Part shown: positions 19,782-30,547 of the stretch, in pieces | How positions within the stretch are numbered: position 1 is the stretch's first letter | Layout: every line of letters starts with the position of its first letter | NCBI GenBank assembly: GCA_963580455.1 | Contig: OY756961.1 | Location: forward strand, 17,155,001 to 17,219,000 | Direction of reading: 5' to 3' | Source of the DNA: Euonymus europaeus | Lineage: Eukaryota > Streptophyta > Magnoliopsida > Celastrales > Celastraceae | DNA length: 64,000 bases | Translations under genes and position numbers: made by a program | The notes under the pieces: generated by a model | Told to the model about the DNA's origin: nothing | Seen by the model: the letters and a program-made list of their open reading frames with translations, nothing else | Databases searched by the model: none

Positions 19782-21848
19782 ATGGAGAACGATCAGCAAA
19801 AGGAGATCATCCAGATACAAATCCAGGAGATTGCTGATTTGAAGGAGCAGTTAGCTGCGCTAATGGGTCAGATGTCACTACTCGTAAAAGGAAAGGCTGT
19901 GGTGGAAAGTCCACCACAAGAAGAGGATCGCAATAAGGTTTCGTTGGACATCACAGTACCAAGCTTACCAAGTAATGTGCCAATAACCAGTGTTGCTGTA
20001 GCACCGCCTGATCCCCAACCAAAGACAGGCCAAGCACCCGCGACTAAAGCAGAGGGAGCGGAGAAGGGCCTTACTATTGAACATTACAAAAACATGGAAA
20101 AATGGGCAAGTGCGCTAAAAGACTTCGGACCGGCAGGATCTCTAAAGCCCCAGAATCTGTGTTTGGTATGGGATTTAGTTATCCCACCAGATTTTAAGTT
20201 CCCAACTTTTTCAGTCTATGATGGCAGCGGAGTCCCATTAGATCATTTGACCATGTACTGCAGGAGAATGCAGCCATATGTACACGATGAAAAGATCCTC
20301 ATTCATTTCTTCCAGGAGAGCTTAACTGGAGGTGCATCACGATGGTTTAGAAGCTTAGATCCTGCATCAGTAGAATCTTGGGAGGACTTGGGAAATTTGT
20401 TCCTTAAGAAATATGGGCATAATGTGGAGAAAATTCCCACTATCTATGATCTTCAAAATAACATTATGTTAGAGGGAGAAACGTTTCGAAGTTGGGCACA
20501 CCGATGGAGGGATTTGGCGTCTCAAATTCATCCTCCACTTGCTGAGGAAATTTTGATTAACGCTCTTACAGATGCTCTTCGGGAACCCTATACCTCAAAG
20601 ATTGCAGGAGGTGGTCATGCTAATCTGGGAGAAATGATTAAAGCTGGTGAACGGATTGAGAGATGCATGGAAAGAGGAAATATAATTGTTAACATTCCTA
20701 ACTTTGAAAAATCCGAATCTCAGAAGGGAGGAGGGAAAGCAAAAAAGAAGGAGAATGAGGTGCACACTGTTCAGTATGGCTATAATGCCCCAAACAACCA
20801 TTCTACCACTGAATATCGGCCACGGAACAATGAGTATAATCGTCAAGCACCCAGGCAAAGTTACCATAATAATTCCAGGCCATGGAGGCAGACGGAACAG
20901 TTCACGCCCATCCCCATAACATATGCACAGTGTTATGAGAAGTTATTGGCCCAATCCGCTATCGCACCTATCCCGGGGAAGACTTTCAATCCTCCATATC
21001 CACCATGGTACAACTCTGAAGTAACCTGCGCATACCATGCGAATACACCGGGACACTCAATCGAAAGTTGCTTGCATTTTAAGCGGATTGTAGAAAATAT
21101 GCTTCAATCAGGGTGGTTGGATTTTGATGGTGTTAAAAAGCCCGATGTTATCAACAATCCTTTGCCGGATCATGGAAATGGAGGTACCAATGCTGTGGAA
21201 GTTTCAGCAGGGTTCAGAAGAGAGGTAGCTGAAACAACCATGCCATTTTCAATCGTGATGGACGCATTGGAAAAACAGGGGCTTATTGAGAAAGAGGAAT
21301 TGGACCCAATGTTGAGGTACGATGGGTACGATGAATCAAAGACCTGTAGATTCCACAGGGATGTACAAGGACACTCCCTAGAAAACTGTTTGCAGTTCAG
21401 GAAGAGAGTCCAGCACTTGATGGATGTCAAGAAGATAATATTTGCAAGAGCGGCAGACAACGAAAGGTCTGTCAATGTTATTGGAGAAAGCTTTTTCAAA
21501 GGATCACAACCTGGTGGGCGTGCTAGGCCAATTGTTTTACAATATTTCTTGGAAGATGCACCAAAGCCTACCCCGCAGCCAGCCTACAGTAGTAATAAAG
21601 CAGTTCCGTGGATATATAAGAAAGAATCAATAAATGATGTGGAGAACATCTCGGGAGTTAGCGGGATGACTCGAAGTGGACGTTTCTTACCTCAGAAAGA
21701 ATCCAATAGCAATGATATGGCGAAGGTGGAGGCAGATAAGAAAAGGAAAGGAAAGGAGGTTGCAGGAAAGGAGGACATTATGAAGGAGCCCGTCACCTGC
21801 GAAGAGAGAAGACATGCAGTACTGAGGATGAGGTACAGGAGTTTTTAA
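19782..21848 (+). CDS. gag: Ogre gag, unit 2, 688 aa
   Basis: Starts at ATG GAG AAC after a leader spacer. Residues 1-35 form a short coiled coil, followed by a Pro-rich linker and the retrotransposon gag domain (FFQESLTGGASRWF, WEDLGNLFLKKYG, SWAHRWRDL). A basic Lys-rich stretch follows. Two knuckle-like motifs of CX2H...GHX4C form lie near residues 417-431 and 523-537 (CAYHANTPGHSIESC, CRFHRDVQGHSLENC). These could bind RNA in the particle. The last residues after about 21790 lose resemblance to the family while the -1 frame picks up the protease lead-in, so the C-terminus is probably affected by a 1-nt indel. Confidence 0.88.
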   Translation: MENDQQKEIIQIQIQEIADLKEQLAALMGQMSLLVKGKAVVESPPQEEDRNKVSLDITVPSLPSNVPITSVAVAPPDPQPKTGQAPATKAEGAEKGLTIEHYKNMEKWASALKDFGPAGSLKPQNLCLVWDLVIPPDFKFPTFSVYDGSGVPLDHLTMYCRRMQPYVHDEKILIHFFQESLTGGASRWFRSLDPASVESWEDLGNLFLKKYGHNVEKIPTIYDLQNNIMLEGETFRSWAHRWRDLASQIHPPLAEEILINALTDALREPYTSKIAGGGHANLGEMIKAGERIERCMERGNIIVNIPNFEKSESQKGGGKAKKKENEVHTVQYGYNAPNNHSTTEYRPRNNEYNRQAPRQSYHNNSRPWRQTEQFTPIPITYAQCYEKLLAQSAIAPIPGKTFNPPYPPWYNSEVTCAYHANTPGHSIESCLHFKRIVENMLQSGWLDFDGVKKPDVINNPLPDHGNGGTNAVEVSAGFRREVAETTMPFSIVMDALEKQGLIEKEELDPMLRYDGYDESKTCRFHRDVQGHSLENCLQFRKRVQHLMDVKKIIFARAADNERSVNVIGESFFKGSQPGGRARPIVLQYFLEDAPKPTPQPAYSSNKAVPWIYKKESINDVENISGVSGMTRSGRFLPQKESNSNDMAKVEADKKRKGKEVAGKEDIMKEPVTCEERRHAVLRMRYRSF

Positions 21849-22989
21849 AGATCATCCGCCAAAGTGAGTACATGGTGGTGGACCAACTGAAAAAGACTCC
21901 GGCCAAGATCTCAATCTTGGAGCTGATAATGACTTTGGAACCTCATCGCAAGGGGTTAATGAGAATGTTGAGCCAAGCCTATGTACCTGAAAAGATTCCA
22001 ACTGACTCACTGGAGGGGATCATTGGGAATGTGTTGGCCACTCATTTGCTGTCATTCACAGAGGAGGAGATCCCAGAAGAGGGTATGGGGCATAACAAGG
22101 CGCTGCATGTGTCGGCAAAGTGCCGAGGATTCAAAGTTGCGAGCATCCTAATAGACAATGGCTCTTCATTGAATATATTGCCAAAGGAAACCATGGAAAG
22201 CTTGCCTATTGACAAGTCATATATGAGGCAGGTCCCAATGGTAGCAAAGGCTTTCGATGGAACCAAGAGAGAAATAATGGCAGAAATTGAGATCCCATTG
22301 GAGATAGCAAATGTTACTTTCCTGATTCCATTTATGGTGATGGACATTACCCCCACCTATAGCTGCCTTTTGGGAAGGCCATGGATTCACGCCGCTGGAG
22401 CCATCCCTTCTTCACTACATCAATGTCTTAAGTTTGTTTATGAGGGAAGAATCTACACAGTTAAAGGGCAATCAGAGTACATGGTAGCTTCAGTGTCCCA
22501 GTCTCTTCATATAGATGCTCCTGCCAGAGGGATTGAAAGCTCCTTCCAATCCTCTGAGATTGCTACAGCCAGTTTCGTCGGGGAAGAGAAATTTCCAGTA
22601 AAACCCCAGCTGTCAAGGACGGCTAAGTTTATTGGGAAAATTATGCTAAAGATGGGGTTTCAGCCGGGAAGGGGTTTAGGCAGGAACAAACAAGGAATCA
22701 GAGAGCCAGTACAAATATGGAATCAAGATGAACGTTGGGGATTGGGATATAAGCCCAATAGAGCTGATAAGCTACGAGCACGGGAGGAAAAGCGAGCAAA
22801 ACGGATAGCTCGTTTTGAAGGAAGGGAGCCAGATATTCAAAAGAAACCACTCCCTTGGCTGTATGACAGTTTTTTCTTCGTAAACTTTCTGGAAAAGGCC
22901 AAATCGTTCTCTGCTGGAGCAACTTCTAGGAAATTGATCATTAATGTGTCTTCTGGAAAATTGGAGTTACCGGTGTCTCTCAGTCATCT
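21740..22989 (+). CDS. Ogre aspartic protease with G-patch, unit 2 (first exon of pol)
   Basis: The frame is open from 21740, has its first Met at 21872, and lies -1 relative to gag with about 109 nt of overlap. It carries the aspartic protease site as IDNGSSLNILP near 22151, with DNG in place of the common DSG or DTG, as usual in Tat elements. Downstream (about 22620-22710) is a G-patch, KMGFQPGRGLGR, a glycine-rich RNA-binding motif also found at the protease end of some retroviruses. The frame ends at a TAA that overlaps the splice donor GTAAGAG; the exon ends at 22989. Splicing puts it in phase with RT. A 146-bp stretch present in unit 1 is missing here just before the donor. Confidence 0.85.
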
Positions 22990-23226
22990 GTAAGAGTAAT
23001 ATTCATATGCACTACCCATAGTGGTCTAGCTCATGGCCACTGATGGGGCTTTTTGTAATGAGCATGTTTTACTTTGTTTTATAAATTGTCGTAGTACTGA
23101 CTATTTGCGTGCTTAATCGTTCATCATGTCATTTCTCTATCAGTCTCTCGTCATGAATAAAAGTCCTTGTTGAAAATTGCCATTTCTCTATTCCAAATAT
23201 CAAATCTCATACACTCCCTTTAACAG
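22990..23226 (+). other. Ogre intron between protease and RT, unit 2 (237 bp)
   Basis: Donor GTAAGAGTAATATTC and acceptor CTCCCTTTAACAG. The protease exon leaves 2 nt of a codon (CT) and the RT exon supplies G, completing Leu and continuing in the RT frame (VEFDDNEE). The donor itself forms the TAA stop of the unspliced protease frame, so splicing would decide between protease alone and the protease-RT fusion. Confidence 0.82.
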
Positions 23227-26200
23227 GGTTGAATTTGATGATAATGAGGAGAATGAACCTAACGAACCAGATTTTGGGGCACCAATTAACAGTGTGAACT
23301 CTGACTCAGACGGAGAAATTGAAATTCTACCAGAAATGATGAGGCAGGTTGAGTTAGAAGAAAAAATAATTCAACCTCATAAAGAAATGGTAGAAGTGGT
23401 TAATTTAGGGACCGGAGAACAGAAAAAGGAAGTCAGAATTGGTGCAGCCTTTGAGGGAAATGATAGAAAGGGATTGATAGATTTGCTATATGAATATCAG
23501 GATATCTTTGCATGGTCCTATCAAGATATGCCAGGGCTAGATACGAGTATAGTCATCCACAAATTGCCATTAAAACCAGAATGTCCTCCTGTAAAGCAAA
23601 AATTAAGAAGATTAAAACCAGATATGCTTTTGAAGATAAGGGATGAAGTGAAGAAGCAATTCGATGCGGGATTCCTCGCTGTTGCAAGATATCCTGAATG
23701 GATTGCAAATATTGTGCCAGTCCCGAAAAAGGATGGCAAAGTTCGGATGTGTGTAGATTATCGAGATCTCAATCGGGCAAGCCCGAAGGATGATTTTCCT
23801 TTACCGCAGATTGACATACTAGTGGATAATACCGCTAAGCATTTTGCATTCTCCTTCATGGATGGATTCTCAGGCTATAACCAGATTAAAATGGCACCAG
23901 AAGATCATGAAAAGACCACATTCATTACTTTATGGGGCACCTTTTGTTACAAGGTAATGCCATTTGGTTTGAAAAATGCAGGAGCAACTTACCAGCGAGC
24001 CATGGTCACTTTATTTCATGATATGATGCATAAGGAGATTGAAGTATATGTAGACGACATGATCGCAAAATCCAGAGAGAATGAGAACCATATAGTCAAT
24101 CTGGAAAAGTTATTCAAAAGATTGAGAAAGCATCAATTGAAGCTGAATCCGTCGAAATGTACATTCGGGGCAACTTCAGGGAAGTTGTTGGGATTTATTG
24201 TAAGCAGAAAAGGCATCGAAGTAGATCCGGACAAAGTGAAAGCTATCCTGGAAATGCCGCCCCCTCGCACTGAGAAGGAGGTCAGAGGTTTCTTGGGGAG
24301 GCTCAATTACATTGCCAGGTTCATTTCACAACTAACTACTACCTGTGAGCCAATCTTCAAATTGTTACGGAAGAACAATCCGTCCGAGTGGAATGAAGAA
24401 TGTCAAACTGCTTTTGAGAAGATCAAACAATATCTGCATAATCCGCCGGTCTTAATGCCTCCAACTGCAGGAAGACCCCTGATTTTATACTTAACTGTGT
24501 CCAATAATTCTATGGGATGCATGTTGGGACAGCATGATGAATCCGGGAAGGTAGAGCATGCAATTTATTACTTGAGTAAAAAGTTCACTACTTGTGAGAT
24601 TAACTACTCAATGCTGGAAAAGAATTGTTGTTCACTAGCATGGGCAGCACACAGGCTCAGGCAGTACATGCTATATCATACTACTTGGTTAATCTCGAGG
24701 ATGAATCCGTTAAAATATATCTTTGAGAAGCCATCTCTTTCAGGAAGGATTGCCAAATGGCAGATGCTGTTATCAGAATATTACATTCAGTATAACACTC
24801 AGAAAGCCATAAAAGGGAGCGCCATAGCGGATTATCTAGCAGAACAAGCGGTATATGACTCACAATTGATGAATCCAGGATTTCCTGATGAAGAAGTTTT
24901 GGTCTTGGAGACGGAGGACCAGAAGAGCTCAAACCAATGGGTTATGTTGTTTGATGGTGCCTCAAATATCGCCGGTAGCAGAATTGGAGCTGTACTCCTC
25001 TCTCCAGCAGGAAAAGTCACTCCATTTACTGCAAAATTATATTTTGAGTGTACCAACAATGTGTCTGAATATGAAGCATGTGCCCTGGGAATTCAGGCTG
25101 CTATTGAAATGGGGATTAAAAGACTTCAAGTTTATGGTGACTCCCAATTGATAATCAGACAGTTGAACGATGAATGGGAAACCAGAGATGCTAAGCTGGT
25201 ACCGTATTATCAACATATCAAGGAATTTATCAAATTCTTCGATTGGATAGAATTTGACCATATTCCAAGAGAGGAAAATCAAATGGCAGATGCCTTGGCC
25301 ACCTTAGCAGCCATGTTTGATTTGGATCCGCGTGGAGAAGTTGAGATGATTAAGATTGAAAGGCGTGACATTCAATTACATTGTTTGAATATGGTAGCCG
25401 AATCAGACAGTAAACCATGGTATTATGATGTAAGACAATATTTGGAGAAGGGAGAATATCCTCCTGGTGCCCCAGAAAATGATAAACGCACCATAAGAAG
25501 GCTGGCTGGTTCCTTTTTCTGGGATGGGACTGTTCTATATAAAAGAAGTCCAGGATTGGTACTTCTTCGGTGTGTAGACGTGGAAGAGGCCAAGCAGATA
25601 ATGGAAGAAATACATGAGGGGATATGTGGGACTCATTCAAGTGGATATTCAATGGCCAGGAAAATACTTTGGGCAGGCTACTACTGGCTCACTATGGAAA
25701 AGGATTGCATTAGTTATGCCATTAAATGTCACAAGTGTCAGATTTATGCAAATAGGACACATGTTTCAGTGAATCCTCTTCATGTAATATCAGCTCCATG
25801 GCCGTTTTCGATGTGGGGATTGGATGTTATCGGTCCCATTGAACCCAAGGCTTCTAATGGACATCGTTTCATCTTAGTCGCAATTGATTATTTTACAAAG
25901 TGGGTGGAGGCAAATTCTTTTGCTAATGTGACCAGTAGTGTCGTTGTTCGATTCTTGAGGAAGGATATTGTTTGCCGATACGGAGTACCTGAGAGGATTA
26001 TTACTGATAACGGAACGAATTTCAACAGTAAGATGGTGAAAGATTGTTGTGAGCAGTTCAAAATCAAACACCATAATTCGTCTCCTTATCGTCCTAAGAT
26101 GAATGGAGCTGTTGAGGCAGCAAATAAGAACCTCAAGAAGATTATTCAGAAGATGACAGAGAATTATAAAGATTGGCATGAAAAACTTCCATTTGCGTTA

Positions 26201-26665
26201 TACGGGTACCGGACTTCAATACGCACTTCTACCGGTGAAAGCCCTTTTGCTTTAGTATATGGGACAGAAGCGGTCCTTCCTATTGAAGTGGAGATTCCCT
26301 CATTAAGGGTGGCGGTAGAGGCAAATTTAGAGGAAGCTGAATGGGTTCGAACCCGGTATGAGCAATTGAACTTCATTGAAGAAAAAAGATTGGAAGCACT
26401 TTGCAGAGGGCAACTCTATCAAAGGCGAATGATAAGAGCTCATCACAAGAAAATGCATCCTCGTTGCTTTGATGAAGGAAATCTGGTGCTAAAAATGATT
26501 CAACCACCACAGAAGGATCATCGCGGAAAATGGACTCCCACTTATGAGGGACCATATGTGGTGAAGAAAGCATTTTCTGGGGGAGCAGTAATTTTGACAA
26601 AAATGGATGGGGATGATTTGCCTCACCCTGTGAATGCTGATATCCTCAAGCGGTACTATGCCTAA
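23227..26665 (+). CDS. pol: Ogre pol: RT, RNase H, archaeal-type second RNase H and integrase, unit 2 (intact)
   Basis: An uninterrupted frame to the stop at 26663-26665; the Met at 23177 lies inside the intron and is not the likely start. Numbered from that Met: RT active site YVDD at 291-294; a Ty3-type RNase H follows with YYLSKKFTTCEINYS. A second RNase H begins at VMLFDGAS (Asp 593), with EYEAC near 633 and YGDSQ (Asp 655), matching the extra RNase H of the Tat lineage. Integrase has an HHCC finger ending CHKC, WGLDVIGP, ITDNGTNF (Asp 944) and Glu 980, exactly 35 residues apart as in D,D-35-E. This is the only complete RT-RNaseH-integrase set in the window. Confidence 0.93.
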
Positions 26666-28053
26666 AAGAAACATGGGCATTTCAATGGCTTCATAGTAGC
26701 AAGTTTGATGGCAATTGACGGAAAACATACCAAAACTGGGGCAGTTGTTGGTATGTTTTGCCTAGGAAAGTTCTCAGTTCGTCGATGGAGGAAGAAGCTT
26801 GTTGGCTGCCCTAGAACCTTTGGATATGACATCGAGTCAGATGTGATCACTGTTAATTTGGTACACACCAAAACTGGGGCAGTTTTAGTGCAATCTTCGA
26901 GCTATCACAATTTCATCCTTTCATCTTGGGAAGTTCGGTTTGCCTCTCATTTCTGCACATTTCTTTACACTCTTATAATGTTCAAGTCTAAAAGATTTCC
27001 TTACTAGTTTCCGATCATTTCGAATAAAATACCATAAAGTTCTTTGTTTCCTAGTTCAATTACTCGTCTCCTTTATTTTGAACCATTTCTAAAAGGGTTC
27101 AACATTTGCTCCTATCATTGCCACGCATAGTCATATTGCGGAATTTATTAAGACAAAGTTTTTATAAAAAGTTTTTGAAAAATTGTGCACGAGAAAATTA
27201 CTTTCGACCAGAGATTAATAGATATCGGTCCTCTAAGTTGGAAAAATGATTGAAATGGAAATTTTGTGGTCGGGGAAGATATTGACAGAAGGGGAATAAT
27301 TGTGCTCTAATGGCGAATACCTCCCAAAAGAAATGAAGTTGCTCTGGGAGGACAAGCATTCCTGAATGAAAAAGTATGTACTCAAATAACAAATGGAAGG
27401 TATTGACCATAACAAGAATGTCTAAACAAATGGAAGAGAGAGATAGTGCGAGAATCAAGTTTCGAAAAGCTGAAAATGAAATGATGAACTAGATCCTTAA
27501 TAACCAGAATGCAGAAGTACACAGATAGCCTTGGCATCAGGAGGACAGTTCCAAGAAGGAAACATATGGGTCTGACAATTCGCGATTGTGCGTGTTTTCT
27601 AGGGTGACGTGATCCCAAAAATGAATAAATAAATAAAGTTCAAAGGAAATGCTCAAAGCTCAGTGAATAGGGGCGTAGCGTCAGCATTCATTATCAAATC
27701 TTTTGTGTCTCATTACAAGTTTAGCACAGGTTAGACATTTGCCTTAAAACTTTGGGAGTAGGACTTACGTCAAAATTTCAGTCAAGCCGGGAATGACTAT
27801 AATGATCCCGAGCAATTTATTTCTATGATTGGCCAAGCCGGAGATGGCCCCAACGATCCCGAGCATCCCATTTTTCAAACAAATTTTAGTCAAGCCGGGA
27901 ATGACTATGATGATCCCGTGCAGTTTTATTTTGTTAGCCAAGCCGGGAATGGCTGAAGTGATCCCGCGCATCTTTTTTGAAATTCGGCGAAAAATGGGTT
28001 TACTACTCCTTTGTGCGTCATTACTATGTAAAGATCACACAAAGGGGGGCAGC
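26666..28053 (+). other. 3' untranslated region of Ogre unit 2
   Basis: Nearly identical to 13193-14580. It contains the same 12-bp hairpin (26722-26759), the four covarying hairpin units (27780-27966) and the polypurine tract at 28041-28053. No convincing ORF. Confidence 0.75.
27780..27966 (+). repeat. Four tandem covarying hairpin or pseudoknot units, unit 2
   Basis: Same four repeats as in unit 1 with stems and loops unchanged, ending about 90 bp before LTR 3. Confidence 0.78.
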
Positions 28054-30542
28054 TGTAGTACCCCATTTTGTCCGGACTAGTTTTTGTTTTGTTAAATAAT
28101 AATAATAACATTACTAATAAATATTAAAAAGAGGAAATAAGGGAAGAGGAAGAGAAGACAAAAAAAGAAAAGAAGGTGGTTGATTTAGTGGAGTTAGTGG
28201 CTGATTTTAGTGGGATTAGTTGCTGATTTTGGGGATTATTGCTTGATTAGTGGCTGATTTTGGGGAATTATTGTTTGACTTTATGGTTGTATTTTTAGCA
28301 TATATCTAATACCATCACCCATAGGGGGCCTTCAAGAGAAAAGAGCCGGACAACTCCTTCCCCTTCAATCCCAACTAGCAACCAGGATCTTCTTCCACCT
28401 CATTCACTCACCAGAGCCTCACCTACTCACTCTCCCTCACTCACTCTCCCTCACTCACTAACAACACAGAAGCCATAATTCACTCACCAGAGCCTCACCT
28501 ACGGACCCTCACTACAAACCCGCCAAGCATCCGCCGAAACCCTCTCACGGGAACATCACAGATCGAACCTTCCACCATCTCAATCAGTCACTCCCTCATC
28601 TCCATCGAAATCTATCACCCAAGCCCCTGTTATCAGAAAATCACAACCCAAAAAAAAATGATGATCTCCAGAACCATTTGAAACCTTTCTCCTACTCGAA
28701 CCCACCTTCAAATACAACACCTCCGCCCACCCTCACCTCTTCTAGAAAGCCGAATCAAACACCCAATCCCTGATCTTTTTTCTCCACCGTCAATCCGAAA
28801 AGACTTGATCTCAAATCTGGGAAGGTAAAATCTCTGAGTTTTTTTTACTGATCTTCGTGTTTGTGGTGTTATTTCTAGAGGGAGGTTTGAAAAAATCAAG
28901 AAGATGGTTGAGACTTGAGGAGGTGCGGCAGAGGTGGAGAGAAAGGAAGAAAAGTTGATTTTGGGAGGGATGCTAGGGCTTTAGGAAAGGTTGGCCGGAT
29001 TAGTGAGGTGTGAGTTAAGTAATGGGCTAGGGTTGGTTTTGGGCTTGATTCGTTTTTCTTTTGTGGTTTTGTTAATGATTTGGGCTAATATTGATTTGTT
29101 GGGCCGGTTACAGGGCTATCAGTTTGGGTTTAGAATGTTTTAATTGGGCCGGTTATAGGATTGAATTATTGGGCCAGGTCTTTGCATGCTTTTAAGAGAT
29201 TTGAATACGGGCTAGATTATTTATTGGTTTTGGTTTGGGATATTTGAATATGGGCCAGTTTAGTTTGATTTTGGGTTTACATGCATGTGAGTTTATATGT
29301 ATAGATCATTGGGCCATAATTTATTTCTTGTGTATATTTGGATCATGTTTGTATATTGGGTTTCGGGTTTATAAATCATGTATGAGATTGTTGGGGTAGA
29401 AATTAGTAAACCCAAGGCCATATAAATTGTAACCCATGTAAATAATGGATGTAAATAATAAAAAGGCATACATGATTATTAGGGTGTTTAGATGCATATA
29501 GATATTTAGGATTCTATTGTTTGTAAATACTAATTTGCATGCCTAGGGATTTTATTGTGTAATGTGAAAAAGTGCGCAACGCGACAATTATTAACTCGAA
29601 GTCGTCACACTTGTAACAAATTTTGAACAATTGGCTACCACAAGGTAGTAGTCATTTCAAATAAAATAAAATAAAATCTTATAAGGCGGTATTTCAAAAT
29701 CAAACTTGTATTTAAATACCATAAGTTGGTATTTTAAATTCAAGCACATTTTTACCATAAGTTGGTATTTTAAATTCAAGCACATTTTTACCATAAGTTG
29801 GTATTTTAAATTCAAGCACATTTTTTACCATCAGTTGGTATTTTATTTTTTTTAATCTTTTTTTAAAAATTCAGCACTTTGGTTAAAAAAAATAAAAAGT
29901 AATAATACCCTTCCAATCTTTTTAAAATAAATTAGCATTTTTTTTTACATTTAACTCTTTTTACATAATTCAATTTCTTTTAGTAAATTAGTGTTCTCAG
30001 CATTACTTCCAAATCCAACTTAAGCCCAATTCCATAAGTTGGAATTCAACCCAATTCCATAAGTTGGAATTCAATCCAATTCCATAAGTTGAATTGAATC
30101 CAATTCCATAAGCTGAGAACACTAATTTACTAAAAGAAATTGAATTATGTAAAAAGAGTTAAATGTAAAAAAAAAAATGCTAAATCCAACTTAAGCCCAA
30201 TTCCATAAGTTGGAACCCTAAACTCCCTCCAACTCCAGTTAAAATCTAATCCATTTCTGTGCAATAAGTTGGCATGCTTCAAGCAGTACTATAAGTTGGT
30301 ACAATTCAAAATTTTCAAATCCTTCTAAATAATTCGATTTTACAAAATACCCAATTTTAAAACAGCCAATTATTTAAAACTCAGCAACTGTTCTTAAAAC
30401 AGGTGTCGTGGGATGCCTAACACCTTCCCCACGCACAACCGACTCCCGTACCCTGTTTCTGGTTCGCAGGTTTCTCTAAGTGTCCAATTGCACTATAAAA
30501 TCAATTGGTGGCGACTCTGTATTTTTCAGGCCGGTTGACACA
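28054..30542 (+). repeat. Ogre LTR 3 (2,489 bp, with an internal inverted duplication)
   Basis: Aligns with LTR 2 and ends at GTTGACACA. At about 30080-30215 it carries an extra block absent from the other LTRs: an inverted copy of 29932-30000 plus a direct copy of the adjacent AATCCAACTTAAGCCC segment. Confidence 0.92.
29932..30183. repeat. Long inverted repeat inside LTR 3 (arms about 70 bp)
   Basis: 29932-30000 reads TTAGCATTTT...GTGTTCTCAG; 30113-30183 is its reverse complement starting CTGAGAACAC and ending AATGCTAA, with only the A/T run length differing. The spacer is about 112 bp. It is followed by a repeat of the ATCCAACTTAAGCCCAATTC segment. Confidence 0.9.
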
Positions 30543-30547
30543 AAGCG
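30543..30547. repeat. Target-site duplication AAGCG (right)
   Basis: Matches 2908-2912 and closes the composite Ogre insertion. Confidence 0.88.

Larger units (their letters stand above)
2913..30542 (+). mobile_element. Tandem Tat/Ogre-type Ty3 retrotransposon: LTR-internal-LTR-internal-LTR
   Basis: Three LTRs start with TGTAGTACCCC (2913, 14581, 28054) and end with GTTGACACA (4826, 16946, 30542). Two internal regions lie between them. The 5 bp before the first LTR (AAGCG, 2908-2912) are repeated right after the third (30543-30547). The outer ends therefore belong to a single integration event and the second unit arose afterwards. The Tat/Ogre assignment rests on an extra ORF upstream of gag, a protease carrying a G-patch, an intron between protease and RT, a second RNase H domain before integrase, and a tRNA primer site starting TGGCGACTC. 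The two units differ at roughly one base per hundred plus reciprocal deletions. Copy 2 looks the more functional. Confidence 0.93.

Noticed and set aside
23177..23226. Met at 23177 (and 9704) as pol start
   Set aside because: It lies inside the intron, and splicing joins the protease and RT frames downstream of it.
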